Positions 1 through 6,533 of a DNA stretch of 9,459 nt are shown here, piece by piece; the first letter of the stretch is position 1; every line of letters begins with the position of its first letter. Location: contig JACCZO010000489.1 of assembly GCA_013695925.1 (NCBI GenBank), positions 1-9,459 of the forward strand. Direction: 5' to 3'. A program made the position numbers and the translations under genes. The notes below the pieces were generated by a model that worked only from the letters and a program-made list of their open reading frames with translations, was not told where the DNA came from and did no database searches. The DNA is from Chthoniobacterales bacterium. GTDB lineage: Bacteria > Verrucomicrobiota > Verrucomicrobiia > Chthoniobacterales > UBA10450.

Positions 1-2670
1 CAACGCCTCGCTGGTGAGCTGCCCAACGGAACGGGCATCAGTGCCGTCGTTCGGGCGGTCGAAAAACTCCTGATGAAAACGTTTCAAAGCGTTGACCTTC
101 GTCGCGTCGAATTGTTCCTGAAGGCGCACCCGGAGCGAACCGTGCTGACGTGAGTTCTTAAGAAGCTCCAGAGCGGACCGGGCATCAAGAAGTTCCGACG
201 TGCGCAGCTCGATCTTGCCCATGCGAAAAAGGCGCCCGATCAGCGTGCAGACCGCCGTCGAATACCAACCATACGGGCGACGCCCAAACTGGCGCACCAT
301 TTCCTCAACCGACGTGCGTTCCCCTTGGTTCTGGTTGCGCTGGACGTAGGTAAGGATTTCCTGCTCGGCCTCGGAGACTGGCAACTGGCCTCCGGTGAGG
401 AGGTCATCGGGTTCGAGCAGGGCCTTACTAAGAGTCGTCTCGTCGTAACTCCCCTTGAGCATCCGCAAATTCGGAAACGCGAAAGAGATCAATTCCTGCC
501 CGGCCTTATGGAAGCGATTCCGCGGATCGCCGTAATTAACCGATTCGAGCTTCGAACCGTTCAGGAAGATCGGCGATTTGCCGAAAAGCTCAGAACAGAG
601 TTCCTGGAGCGCCGTCCGGCGGCGGCTGTTTTGCTGTGCACGGTCCATCAGGATTGCTCGACGATTCTCGTCCAGGCTGCCCCCCGTATTCTGCTGAATG
701 AACTTCTGCGTCCTGAGGAAATGGCGAGCTTCGTCGATCAGACGCAAGTTCGCCGGAAGAATGAGCAGTAGCTCCGGCTTACCAGTATTCTGCGCCGCGA
801 GCGTAGCGGTCTCGCCATGGTTTCGGTGATCCGGCGTGATGATGTTGAGAGTAATCTCCGCGTCTTTGCCGACGAGTTGGTCGTCGAGTTTTCGGGCGTA
901 AGGGTAGTCCTGACTGTTGGCCTCGAAGCGGATCTTCGGTTCACGGAGGACATCGGCGAATAACACGTCTGAAAGGAGTTTCACGACCTGAGAGTCTTCG
1001 ATCTCGGTGTTCTTGATCTCCACCTCGATGTCCTTCTCTGTGTCGGTGAGGAATTCGTAGAGATCGCCGTTGCGCTGGAGGTAGGATTGCCCGGCAAGGA
1101 GATCGAGCGCCGTTTTGACTGCCTTCTCGTGGGCAGCAATGTCGATAGACGGACGATCAATGAGCAGAATCGCGACGTTGCGCGGCGTGGCTTTGAAACC
1201 TTTCTCCCATTTAAGGAGGAAGAGCGCTTTCAGGACACGAATGGCGAAGGGATCGTGAATGTTCGCGGGTGCCTGCACGATTGGCGTCACCTTATCGGGA
1301 CGCAACGCTGACGAGATTCCCTCGTAAAGGCGATCGAAGGTCGCAAGTTCGCCCACCTGATCGGAGCGCATCTGCTTGAGCACTTCCTGAAAGACGGCCA
1401 GCAGCGAGCGTTGCCCGACGGAGGTGTGCCTGCCCGCGAAGATTTCGTGTTTGGAAAGCTGCTCAACGCACCTTTGGAAGAGGTGAAATTGGAACGGAAC
1501 GAACGGATAGAGTTCGCAAAACTCGTCGCTGCCGCGCCATGGTTTGTAATCGAGGGACTCATCGCCGAATCGAAAAAGAGTGGCGAGGTTCTCCTTCTCC
1601 GAATCGTAGATGGAGGTTAGCACCTCAGGCTCCGGCTCCGACTTAGCCAGTAGACGTTTGCCGATGACTTCCAAGACGTCGGCAGCGGTGAGGTTCACGC
1701 GGGTTTTGAACCGAGCCTCGATTTTGGAGAACTCATCGGACTGCGTTTTCTGGATGTCCCCGAGAATGCCGTGCAGGTCCGCCTGCGAGGTGACAAAGAC
1801 CCATGCACGCCCATCGCAGACCGTCGCGAGCGTCTCCGCTACAGTTTGGAGATTGAGCATGAGTTTCGAGTTTTGGCCGATGAACTGTCCGACTTCGTCG
1901 ACAAAGAAATTGAGCCGGAAATCCTTGCCCTGCTGATCAATGAATTCTTTGACCTGCTCCGCGAAGGTTTGTATGTCGAGACGGTAGTCTTCCCGCAACT
2001 GCGCGAGCACGCTGTAGGCCTCCTCCTCCGGCACCTTGAAATGGCCCACATAGGCGGTCACAAAGGCTTTCTTGCGCACGGTGGCCAGCGCATCCCGGTC
2101 TTGCTCCCATTCCCGTCCGTTGAGTTCCAGGTAGGTTGCCTTGAACGCCGCCAACTGCCCGGAACGATCGAGATCGTGTTCAAACTTGGCGACGTGGCCC
2201 TGTTTGCCATGGTAGCCCCTCATTTCATTGAGCACCTTTACGAATACTTCGAGAATTGGGGCTTTGGTATCGCCGCCAATGTGGTCGGCTTTCTGGTCGA
2301 TGTTGAACAGAATGCTACGGGCAGGAATCCGAGCGGCTTTCGCGAGATTACCGCGCAGAATTTCATCTTCGATTTTCGGGAAGATGATGTCCGATGGATG
2401 CTTACCGTCCGCAAGCGGACGGTTGTCCAGGATCAGGGACAGAATTTTTAAGAGGTGAGATTTACCTGAACCGAAGAAGCCAGAAATCCAAACACCGTTT
2501 GCATTCGTTTCATTCAGGTAGCGTTCGACAAATTCGTCGAGACCTTTTCCGACTTCCCGAGTGATGACAAACTCCTCGACCTCGGTCAGAAGGTGGCGCT
2601 GGTCATCAGCTTTGATCACACCCTCGATAGGGCGGTCTACGGGCTTTAGAAACAGGTCTTGTAACTTCAT
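1..2670 (-). CDS. brxC: BREX system P-loop ATPase BrxC (C-terminus off window)
   Basis: This is the large P-loop ATPase of type 1 BREX, which in studied systems is needed for phage exclusion and for host DNA methylation with PglX and PglZ. The frame is open without a stop from the ATG at 2670 to base 1, giving 890 residues. Family members are about 1200 residues, so roughly the last quarter is missing. It begins MKLQDLFLKPVDRPIEGVIK, which is typical of BrxC. Walker A is GFFGSGKS at residues 64-71. A Walker B-like LNFFVDE lies at 253-259, with D258 and E259. A hydrophobic strand ending in VFVTSQ at 291-296 resembles a sensor strand. The start lies 2 bp after the brxB stop, so the two are co-transcribed. 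No frameshift or internal stop was seen. pglX is expected beyond the left edge. Confidence 0.93.
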   Translation of the reverse strand, partial: MKLQDLFLKPVDRPIEGVIKADDQRHLLTEVEEFVITREVGKGLDEFVERYLNETNANGVWISGFFGSGKSHLLKILSLILDNRPLADGKHPSDIIFPKIEDEILRGNLAKAARIPARSILFNIDQKADHIGGDTKAPILEVFVKVLNEMRGYHGKQGHVAKFEHDLDRSGQLAAFKATYLELNGREWEQDRDALATVRKKAFVTAYVGHFKVPEEEAYSVLAQLREDYRLDIQTFAEQVKEFIDQQGKDFRLNFFVDEVGQFIGQNSKLMLNLQTVAETLATVCDGRAWVFVTSQADLHGILGDIQKTQSDEFSKIEARFKTRVNLTAADVLEVIGKRLLAKSEPEPEVLTSIYDSEKENLATLFRFGDESLDYKPWRGSDEFCELYPFVPFQFHLFQRCVEQLSKHEIFAGRHTSVGQRSLLAVFQEVLKQMRSDQVGELATFDRLYEGISSALRPDKVTPIVQAPANIHDPFAIRVLKALFLLKWEKGFKATPRNVAILLIDRPSIDIAAHEKAVKTALDLLAGQSYLQRNGDLYEFLTDTEKDIEVEIKNTEIEDSQVVKLLSDVLFADVLREPKIRFEANSQDYPYARKLDDQLVGKDAEITLNIITPDHRNHGETATLAAQNTGKPELLLILPANLRLIDEARHFLRTQKFIQQNTGGSLDENRRAILMDRAQQNSRRRTALQELCSELFGKSPIFLNGSKLESVNYGDPRNRFHKAGQELISFAFPNLRMLKGSYDETTLSKALLEPDDLLTGGQLPVSEAEQEILTYVQRNQNQGERTSVEEMVRQFGRRPYGWYSTAVCTLIGRLFRMGKIELRTSELLDARSALELLKNSRQHGSLRVRLQEQFDATKVNALKRFHQEFFDRPNDGTDARSVGQLTSEAL

Positions 2671-2672
2671 TG

Positions 2673-3257
2673 TTAGAGTCGGTAATGGTCCAGATTTCGA
2701 GCCCGGTAATATCCGTCGCTGGGAGTCGTTTTGAAAAGTTGAAGCTGAGAGCCCTTTCCGGGGATCTGGATGTAGTCGCCTGGAAAGAAGAGCACCACGG
2801 GGTGCTTGAATTCCGCTTGTTGGGTGCAATCTAAGAGCGTGTGCGCTCGGAAAAACGGATAGACGTGACCGGCGCCGGAAAGAAACGTTACGCGGGCCCC
2901 TGATTCCGCCATCATTTTGAGCAATCTGGGCGCTATGCGCTGTTTGGAATCAGCGTAATTCTTGAGCGTCTCGACCCGGTCTGCGGGGTGATAGGATGTC
3001 TCCTCCCGGAGGAAATCTTCCAACACGCCGCCGTCCTTCATCTCTTCCAAGACGAGGCTGAAGAGGTCCACCTCGCCAACATTGATGCCGGAATTTCGAA
3101 GTCGAGCCGCCAAAGACCTGATCGTGGCACAAACCAGGTCCTCGTGGGCCACATCGTAGGTCTGGATGAAAATGGCTTCCTCTCCGGAGAGTCCTTGCAT
3201 TGATAGAAATCGCTCGTTGCAGAATATCTTGAAAAGGCGCTCCGGGTCGGGATTCAT
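2673..3257 (-). CDS. brxB: BREX protein BrxB (DUF1788)
   Basis: This 194-residue protein matches the DUF1788/BrxB family along its length. BrxB is a small conserved BREX component that is required for methylation and defence in studied systems, but its biochemical role is unknown. The diagnostic features are an early acidic-hydrophobic block (EEAIFIQTYDVAHEDLV, about residues 26-42), a strand leading into FLSGAGHVYPFFRAHTLL, the block HPVVLFFPGDY, and the C-terminal YYRARNL. The family's usual form is GVGsvyPflRsH followed by VvlFFPGeY and NYYRAF. The ATG at 3257 overlaps the brxA stop as ATGA, which indicates translational coupling, and brxC begins 2 bp after the stop. The length is normal for the family. 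Confidence 0.93.
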   Translation of the reverse strand: MNPDPERLFKIFCNERFLSMQGLSGEEAIFIQTYDVAHEDLVCATIRSLAARLRNSGINVGEVDLFSLVLEEMKDGGVLEDFLREETSYHPADRVETLKNYADSKQRIAPRLLKMMAESGARVTFLSGAGHVYPFFRAHTLLDCTQQAEFKHPVVLFFPGDYIQIPGKGSQLQLFKTTPSDGYYRARNLDHYRL

Positions 3258-3928
3258 GCGTAGTTTGGCCTTCCGGTTTTGATTTCAGAAAAGGGAAGAA
3301 GGAATGCGGCGAGCCACGTCGGGTCATCGTTACGGATGACTTTTTCCACCGCGGGCGGCATTACAAGGCGTTGAATTTTCCCAAGATCAGGACCTGAAGC
3401 GAGCAGTCTAACTTCTCGAAGCATGAGCAGCATTACGCGGCGAATCTTCGTGGAAGAGGAGGGCGTCAACTGGACTAGCTCGGGATGATGCGGCGCTTTT
3501 TCGTTAATGAAGCGCTCGTAATCAGACGCCCGGAGCACCGTGTCGTGGAGTTCCAACTTGGCACGCATGACCTCGGCGGCAAACTCCATCAGGAATGCGG
3601 AACGTTTCACGGCAGCGAGCCAAGCGAGACACGTGCGAACGTCAATCGTGGAGTTCTGCAGCAACTGGAGCTGCTTGGGAGTCAGCATTTGCAGACGCTG
3701 TCGAAGTTCTCGTTCCATTCGGATTGAGCTCGCAGGCGACCGAGCCTGAAGAGCATTCGCAGAAAGCACTTCGCGCCTGGCGTTTTCCCAGGATTTAAAA
3801 CAAAAAAAATATTCGGACATTGTCCCGACAAGCTCTGGTCGGAGTGAAGCAGCCGTGAAACTAAAGCTGTATAGAGACGCGACCACGATAGTATAGATTA
3901 ACAGCCGGAGATACGACCTGTTAGGCAC
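3254..3928 (-). CDS. brxA: BREX protein BrxA (DUF1819, NusB-like DNA-binding)
   Basis: BrxA is the first gene of type 1 BREX operons, a small NusB-fold protein reported to bind DNA. The family pattern is visible: YSFSFTAASLRPEL near the N-terminus, then FKSWENARREVLSANALQAR, a basic block with MERELRQRLQMLTPKQLQLL, and an alpha-helical remainder. The longest frame starts at a GTG at 3928 (224 residues). That adds a hydrophobic leader (LRLLIYTIVVASLY) which looks like a membrane segment and is not expected in this cytosolic family. A GTG at 3886 (210 residues) would begin just before the conserved YSFSFT block and is the more likely start. Neither start has a Shine-Dalgarno sequence. The TGA stop overlaps the brxB start by 4 bp. 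Confidence 0.88.
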   Translation of the reverse strand: MPNRSYLRLLIYTIVVASLYSFSFTAASLRPELVGTMSEYFFCFKSWENARREVLSANALQARSPASSIRMERELRQRLQMLTPKQLQLLQNSTIDVRTCLAWLAAVKRSAFLMEFAAEVMRAKLELHDTVLRASDYERFINEKAPHHPELVQLTPSSSTKIRRVMLLMLREVRLLASGPDLGKIQRLVMPPAVEKVIRNDDPTWLAAFLLPFSEIKTGRPNYA

Positions 3929-4006
3929 ACAGAGGATTTGCGTCTTCTAACGCTCCATAAAGACGAATTGGAGTTCCATCACCGCAAGCGACTTCTTTCG
4001 AATCCT

Positions 4007-4203
4007 GCGAAACAAATCCGGTCAGCATCGCGTGTCTTCTGGAGCGTGGACGTAAATTGGTAACCTGTTAAAACCGTTCGATTGCAATTGTTTCGCAAAA
4101 GAACATCTACAATAACCTGCTCATTATTGGCCGAAAAGCGCTAATTGTCGGTGCGCACCGGTTGCGGCGAAAGTCGCCGGAGTTTCGATAGGCAGCGAAA
4201 CAA
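4007..4203. repeat. Three dispersed copies of a 9-bp motif GCGAAACAA
   Basis: GCGAAACAA occurs on the plus strand at 4007-4015 and 4195-4203, and on the minus strand at 4088-4096. The second and third copies extend to a perfect 10-bp inverted repeat (ATTGTTTCGC at 4087-4096 and GCGAAACAAT at 4195-4204). Three copies of a 9-mer within about 200 bp of non-coding DNA are unlikely by chance. The spacings are about 80 and 107 bp. Their position upstream of brxA suggests binding sites for a regulator or an architectural protein. That role is inferred. Confidence 0.5.
4149..4179. repeat. Perfect 12-bp palindrome followed by a short hairpin
   Basis: CGGTGCGCACCG at 4149-4160 is a perfect 12-bp palindrome. 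Four bases later, CGGCGA (4165-4170) and TCGCCG (4174-4179) form a 6-bp stem with a 3-base AAG loop. Neither is followed by a run of T on either strand, so they do not look like intrinsic terminators. They sit between the upstream minus-strand pseudogene and brxA and could be an operator, a stable RNA hairpin or a weak transcription barrier. Confidence 0.45.
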
Positions 4204-4246
4204 TCTTTTCTCCGTCGCACCGCCCGATCGGCTGCATTAAGGAGCC

Positions 4247-4489
4247 TCAAGCTGCTCTCGCGAGCCTTCTCTCGCGCCAGCGCAGGCTCTCGTCCGCAGG
4301 GTAGAACTTCCTTTCCCGTGGTGGGATCACCGGCCTGCCTGCCAGCGCGACCAGATCACGCTGCCCCTCGATGCGATCGTCCAGCTTTTGCTGATTCACT
4401 CGCCACGTTCCAGCACGCCGTCTTGCGTCGGGACAAGGAGCAATCAAGTAGCCATCCATGGCCCAATGGTGGTTTGGACACAGCGCCAT
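4247..4489 (-). pseudogene. C-terminal fragment of an HNH endonuclease
   Basis: The frame reads LCPNHHWAMDGYLIAP near its start. This is the second half of an HNH nuclease motif as found in restriction-type HNH proteins (N-x-x-x-L-C-x-x-H-H, then a D-x-G segment). It then continues with a tail ending in KFYPADESLRWRERRL, a familiar ending of such proteins. The N-terminal domain and first half of the HNH motif are missing. The ATG at 4489 is probably fortuitous, since it lies at a deletion junction with the upstream methyltransferase fragment, which is in another frame. The nuclease is therefore not expected to be functional. It lies 3' of the toxin-antitoxin pair on the same strand. Confidence 0.6.
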
Positions 4490-4733
4490 CCCATTGGTCG
4501 TAGGCGACCTTCTCGGTCAGATGCTTCAGCGCGTCCGTATCGGCGAGCAGCTTCGCCTGCGCGCGGAGCTTCCCGTGCAATTCGCGCTGCGCGGTCGTGA
4601 GATGCGCCGGTGGCTTCGCTTGATCGACGCCAAGCGCCCGCAACGCTTTGCCCACGCCGGTTTCACTCGCTCTGCGCGCCTCGACCACGGCACGTTCGAG
4701 TTGGCGGCGAAGTGGGGCGGGAAGCGCAGCCAT
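4356..4733 (-). pseudogene. N-terminal fragment of an Eco57I-like adenine methyltransferase
   Basis: From the ATG at 4733 the frame reads MAALPAPLRRQLERAVVEAR, then a segment with HLTTAQRELHGKLRAQ, then LTEKVAYDQWD. This is the helical N-terminus I associate with large Eco57I-type DNA adenine methyltransferases of restriction-modification and related systems, where the motif continues VAYEHWHRMLFARFLAEN. Here the similarity stops at about 4488. The frame then runs out of register through the HNH fragment to a stop at 4356. All catalytic motifs (FxGxG, NPPY) are absent, so no methyltransferase activity is possible. An upstream in-frame ATG at 4799 overlaps the antitoxin gene and is less likely to be the start. 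The family name comes from memory of the sequence pattern. Confidence 0.55.
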
Positions 4734-4764
4734 CGCAAAAAATAGTCTGTCCGCCTCAACCGAG

Positions 4765-5163
4765 CTACGCGGCGACCGCCTTGGCCAACGAGGGTGCAAC
4801 TTCGCTCACCACAACTTTCGGCTGTCGACGAACAAGCTCCAGCAGCCGAAGAGCCGCCCCCGAAGGAGAACGAGTGCCCTGTTCCCAGCTACGCGCGGTG
4901 GCCACAGGGACATTCAGAATTGAGGCGAAAACCGGTTGGCTAACGCCGAGCTTGATTCGGATCGCGCAGATGTCACGTGATCGCAAGACCGGAGCGGGGT
5001 TGGCCAGACGAAACGTCGTCGTACGCATCGTTAGCTTGCGTTTCCCTTCGACTGTCTCGGCGTGCTCGCGCAAGCGCGCGATGAGAACATTGGCGTCGAA
5101 AGTGACTTCCTGACGGCGTTCAACTTTCTTCGCCGAAGGCTTTTTTGAGGCGCTGGATTTCAT
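4765..5163 (-). CDS. Helix-turn-helix antitoxin, HigA/XRE-like
   Basis: This 132-residue protein is the likely antitoxin of a type II toxin-antitoxin pair; it should bind the upstream toxin and repress the operon. An N-terminal lysine-rich stretch (residues 1-16) and a helical segment (about 24-45) precede a Cro/XRE-type helix-turn-helix at about 62-110. The helix-turn-helix has the layout IRIKLGVSQPVFASILNV, then SWEQGTRSPSGAALRLLEL. The pattern LGxSQxxFAxxLxV followed by SWEQGxRxPSGAALRLLE is classic for HigA-like antitoxins. The start at 5163 lies inside the toxin gene (44-bp overlap), so translation is probably coupled. Codon use and length are normal, and the gene appears intact. Confidence 0.85.
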   Translation of the reverse strand: MKSSASKKPSAKKVERRQEVTFDANVLIARLREHAETVEGKRKLTMRTTTFRLANPAPVLRSRDICAIRIKLGVSQPVFASILNVPVATARSWEQGTRSPSGAALRLLELVRRQPKVVVSEVAPSLAKAVAA

Positions 5164-5473
5164 TGCGGATGGTTTTCAGTTGTTCGGTCGGGACGCTCTC
5201 GATATCGCCCTTGGTATAGATCATGTAGAGAAAAAGCGTGCGGCGTTTCTGCAGCCAAAGATAGAGGATGCGCGCGCTCCCGCTCTTGCCGCGACCCGGC
5301 AAACGCATCCGAGCTTTGCGTAGCCCGCCAGTGCCACGGATGACGGGCCAGTTTCCCGCGCGCTCGGCGAGTTCTGTTTGGAATAGACGATATGTTTCAT
5401 CTGTAGTCAGCGCGGCGAGGTCCGTCGTGAAGCCGGGATGCTCGACAAAAGTGATTTCCGTAGTGTCATACAT
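5120..5473 (-). CDS. RelE/HigB-type toxin
   Basis: This 117-residue protein has the fold pattern of RelE-superfamily toxins, which are typically mRNA interferases acting at the ribosome. The pattern includes an N-terminal strand (TEITFVEHP), two helices with LFQTELAER, the conserved turn VIRGTGGLRKARM (residues 44-56), the strand SGSARILYLWL (65-75), the strand TLFLYMIYTKGDIESV (79-94), and a C-terminal helix rich in K and R. The order is toxin first, antitoxin second, as in HigBA. The ATG at 5473 lies inside a palindrome and has no ribosome binding site, so translation may start on a short or absent leader. Its cellular target cannot be read from the sequence. Confidence 0.85.
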   Translation of the reverse strand: MYDTTEITFVEHPGFTTDLAALTTDETYRLFQTELAERAGNWPVIRGTGGLRKARMRLPGRGKSGSARILYLWLQKRRTLFLYMIYTKGDIESVPTEQLKTIRNEIQRLKKAFGEES

Positions 5474-5480
5474 TGTATGA
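5466..5480. promoter_or_regulatory. Palindromic operator candidate over the toxin start codon
   Basis: TCATACATTGTATGA has two 6-bp arms around a 3-bp centre and is a perfect inverted repeat. The toxin start codon lies inside it (5471-5473, minus strand). Toxin-antitoxin operons are usually repressed by the antitoxin binding such palindromes at the promoter. A TACAAT hexamer on the minus strand within the same palindrome could be the -10 element, though no good -35 was found. Autoregulation is inferred from family knowledge. Confidence 0.55.
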
Positions 5481-5503
5481 TGGATATCAAGGCCGAAGTT
5501 GGG

Positions 5504-5638
5504 TCACAGGATGACCGGTCCGTCCCTAAGTTTCTCCGCCACCACAGCGCGCGCCTGCGCTAACCAGGCGTCAAGTTCGGCTTCCGTCTTGAGGGTGGCG
5601 GCGGGAAGCGTGATTCGTACGGCCTTCGGCTCCAACAA
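5504..5638 (-). pseudogene. C-terminal tail of an unidentified protein
   Basis: On the minus strand a frame ends at a TGA (5504-5506) and reads EPKAVRITLPAATLKTEAEL, then DAWLAQARAVVAEKLRDGPV and IL. This looks like a genuine protein C-terminus: a beta strand followed by an amphipathic helix with good codon use. The frame stays open to 5716, where a TAA blocks it. From about 5640 upward, however, the plus-strand HD-like frame is the more convincing coding sequence. There is no start codon, so it is a remnant. The layout of the tail is reminiscent of BrxC or other large defence ATPases, but I cannot confirm this and give no family. It ends 31 bp before the toxin start, on the same strand. Confidence 0.4.
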
Positions 5639-5650
5639 GAGAAGAAGGGC

Positions 5651-5815
5651 TTGACCGATCCAATTGCTATCGAAGTCAAGATTGCCGACCTCGAAGACAA
5701 CTCGGACATTCGACGCTTACAGCAGATTGACGACCGATCAATTGCCAGACTGCGCAAGTATTTATCAGCTCACCGACTTCTAATCGCTAAACGTGATGGA
5801 CGCAGGAGCGCCTAA
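5651..5815 (+). pseudogene. C-terminal remnant of an HD-domain, (p)ppGpp-hydrolase-like protein
   Basis: The plus strand reads LTDPIAIEVKIADLEDNSDI, then RRLQQIDDRSIARLRKYLSA, and ends at TAA 5813-5815. The block VKIADLEDN is the last metal-binding segment of HD-type (p)ppGpp hydrolases and related phosphohydrolases (usual form VKLADLxDN). The following arginine-rich helix also fits. The frame is open back to 5564, but nothing before about 5648 resembles the family, and the His-Asp motif and catalytic core are missing. Only a TTG at 5651 could start it. It is best read as a truncated, inactive gene end fused to the minus-strand tail. It lies 95 bp upstream of the SLOG-like gene on the same strand. 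Confidence 0.5.
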
Positions 5816-5910
5816 CCAATCGATGCTACCTCATGAAATACTCAGCATTATGCGCGTTCCCTTTGCCACGGGTCATCTTGTTATCGTTTAGGCTATGACA
5901 GCCGTTCTTT

Positions 5911-6513
5911 ATGAACTACGACGCATTTGCTGACCTGCTTTCGGACGCGAGTTCTCCTGTCGTGCTCCTTGAGGGTACGCGCGAGCTATCCACTGGACAG
6001 GCACCCTTTCTCACCTCGCTCGCCGCTCACCTTGCGCGCACTTTCCCGCACGCGCGCTTTCGCACGGGCAACGCCAAAGGCTGCGATGAGGCTTTCGCGA
6101 CAGGAGTCGCGAGTGTCGACGCTACACGGATTGAGTTCGTTTTGCCTTACTCCACCCACCGCAACAAGCAACGTCCCACCGAGTCAGCAACGACAGCCAT
6201 CGACGACATTTCTTCGGAGCGAGTCCAGGAGCTCGTGGACGCCACTTTGAAGGCCTCACCGCACTATCAGCGCGTTGCCGTCAATTACCGTGAGTGTAAA
6301 ACTCATCCCCGGCAACGCGCCACCGCCCAACTGCTTCTCCGCGACACGCTCAAGGTGACTGGCACCGACACGATGCCCCGGCCAACCGCTGGTATTTTCT
6401 ACGTTCACGCCGCCGACCCCGACCGCCGCGGCACAGGTCACACGATGCGTGTCTGTCGCGCCCAAGGCGTGCCAGTCATCAATCAATTCCAATGGCTCAA
6501 GTGGTCTTTCTGA
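5911..6513 (+). CDS. SLOG-like (Rossmann-type nucleotide-sensor) hypothetical protein
   Basis: This 200-residue soluble protein has a Rossmann-like alternation of strands and helices. Strand 1 is PVVLLEGTR (16-24), followed by a long helix. A glycine-containing loop and helix, FRTGNAKGCDEAFATGVA (50-67), matches the GNAxGxDExF/A pattern of SLOG and lysine-decarboxylase-like folds. Next come the strand IEFVLPY (74-80), an insert rich in charged residues, the strand AGIFYVHAA (160-168), a GTGHT loop (174-178) with helix, and the strand GVPVIN (186-191). SLOG proteins are thought to bind or process nucleotide-derived ligands and often occur in conflict systems. No catalytic residue can be assigned. 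No clear promoter or Shine-Dalgarno sequence precedes it. It is followed closely by the HEAGH and phosphoesterase genes. Confidence 0.65.
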   Translation: MNYDAFADLLSDASSPVVLLEGTRELSTGQAPFLTSLAAHLARTFPHARFRTGNAKGCDEAFATGVASVDATRIEFVLPYSTHRNKQRPTESATTAIDDISSERVQELVDATLKASPHYQRVAVNYRECKTHPRQRATAQLLLRDTLKVTGTDTMPRPTAGIFYVHAADPDRRGTGHTMRVCRAQGVPVINQFQWLKWSF

Positions 6514-6533
6514 AATCACTACAACGCGTGGCC

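Larger units (their letters stand above)
3929..4246 (-). promoter_or_regulatory. Upstream control region of the BREX operon
   Basis: This is 318 bp without a gene, between brxA and the chimeric pseudogene. Transcription of brxABC must start here or further upstream. It is more AT-rich than its surroundings around 4050-4150. It holds three copies of a 9-bp motif and two adjacent hairpin-forming sequences, listed separately. I found no convincing -35/-10 pair. The best -10-like sequence is TATACT on the minus strand at 3895-3890, just inside the longest brxA frame. It would place a transcript start close to the GTG at 3886 and so suggest a leaderless message, but no good -35 accompanies it. No regulator gene of the BrxR type lies beside the region. 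Confidence 0.5.

Noticed and set aside
325..2458. Several plus-strand open frames within 325-2458, the longest 226 codons
   Set aside because: They are antisense shadows of brxC, whose minus-strand frame is unbroken and family-consistent; none has a recognisable motif or ribosome binding site.
4610..5113. Plus-strand frame of 167 codons opposite the antitoxin and methyltransferase fragment
   Set aside because: It lies antisense to the helix-turn-helix antitoxin and contains no family pattern; composition is arginine- and serine-rich as expected of a shadow frame.
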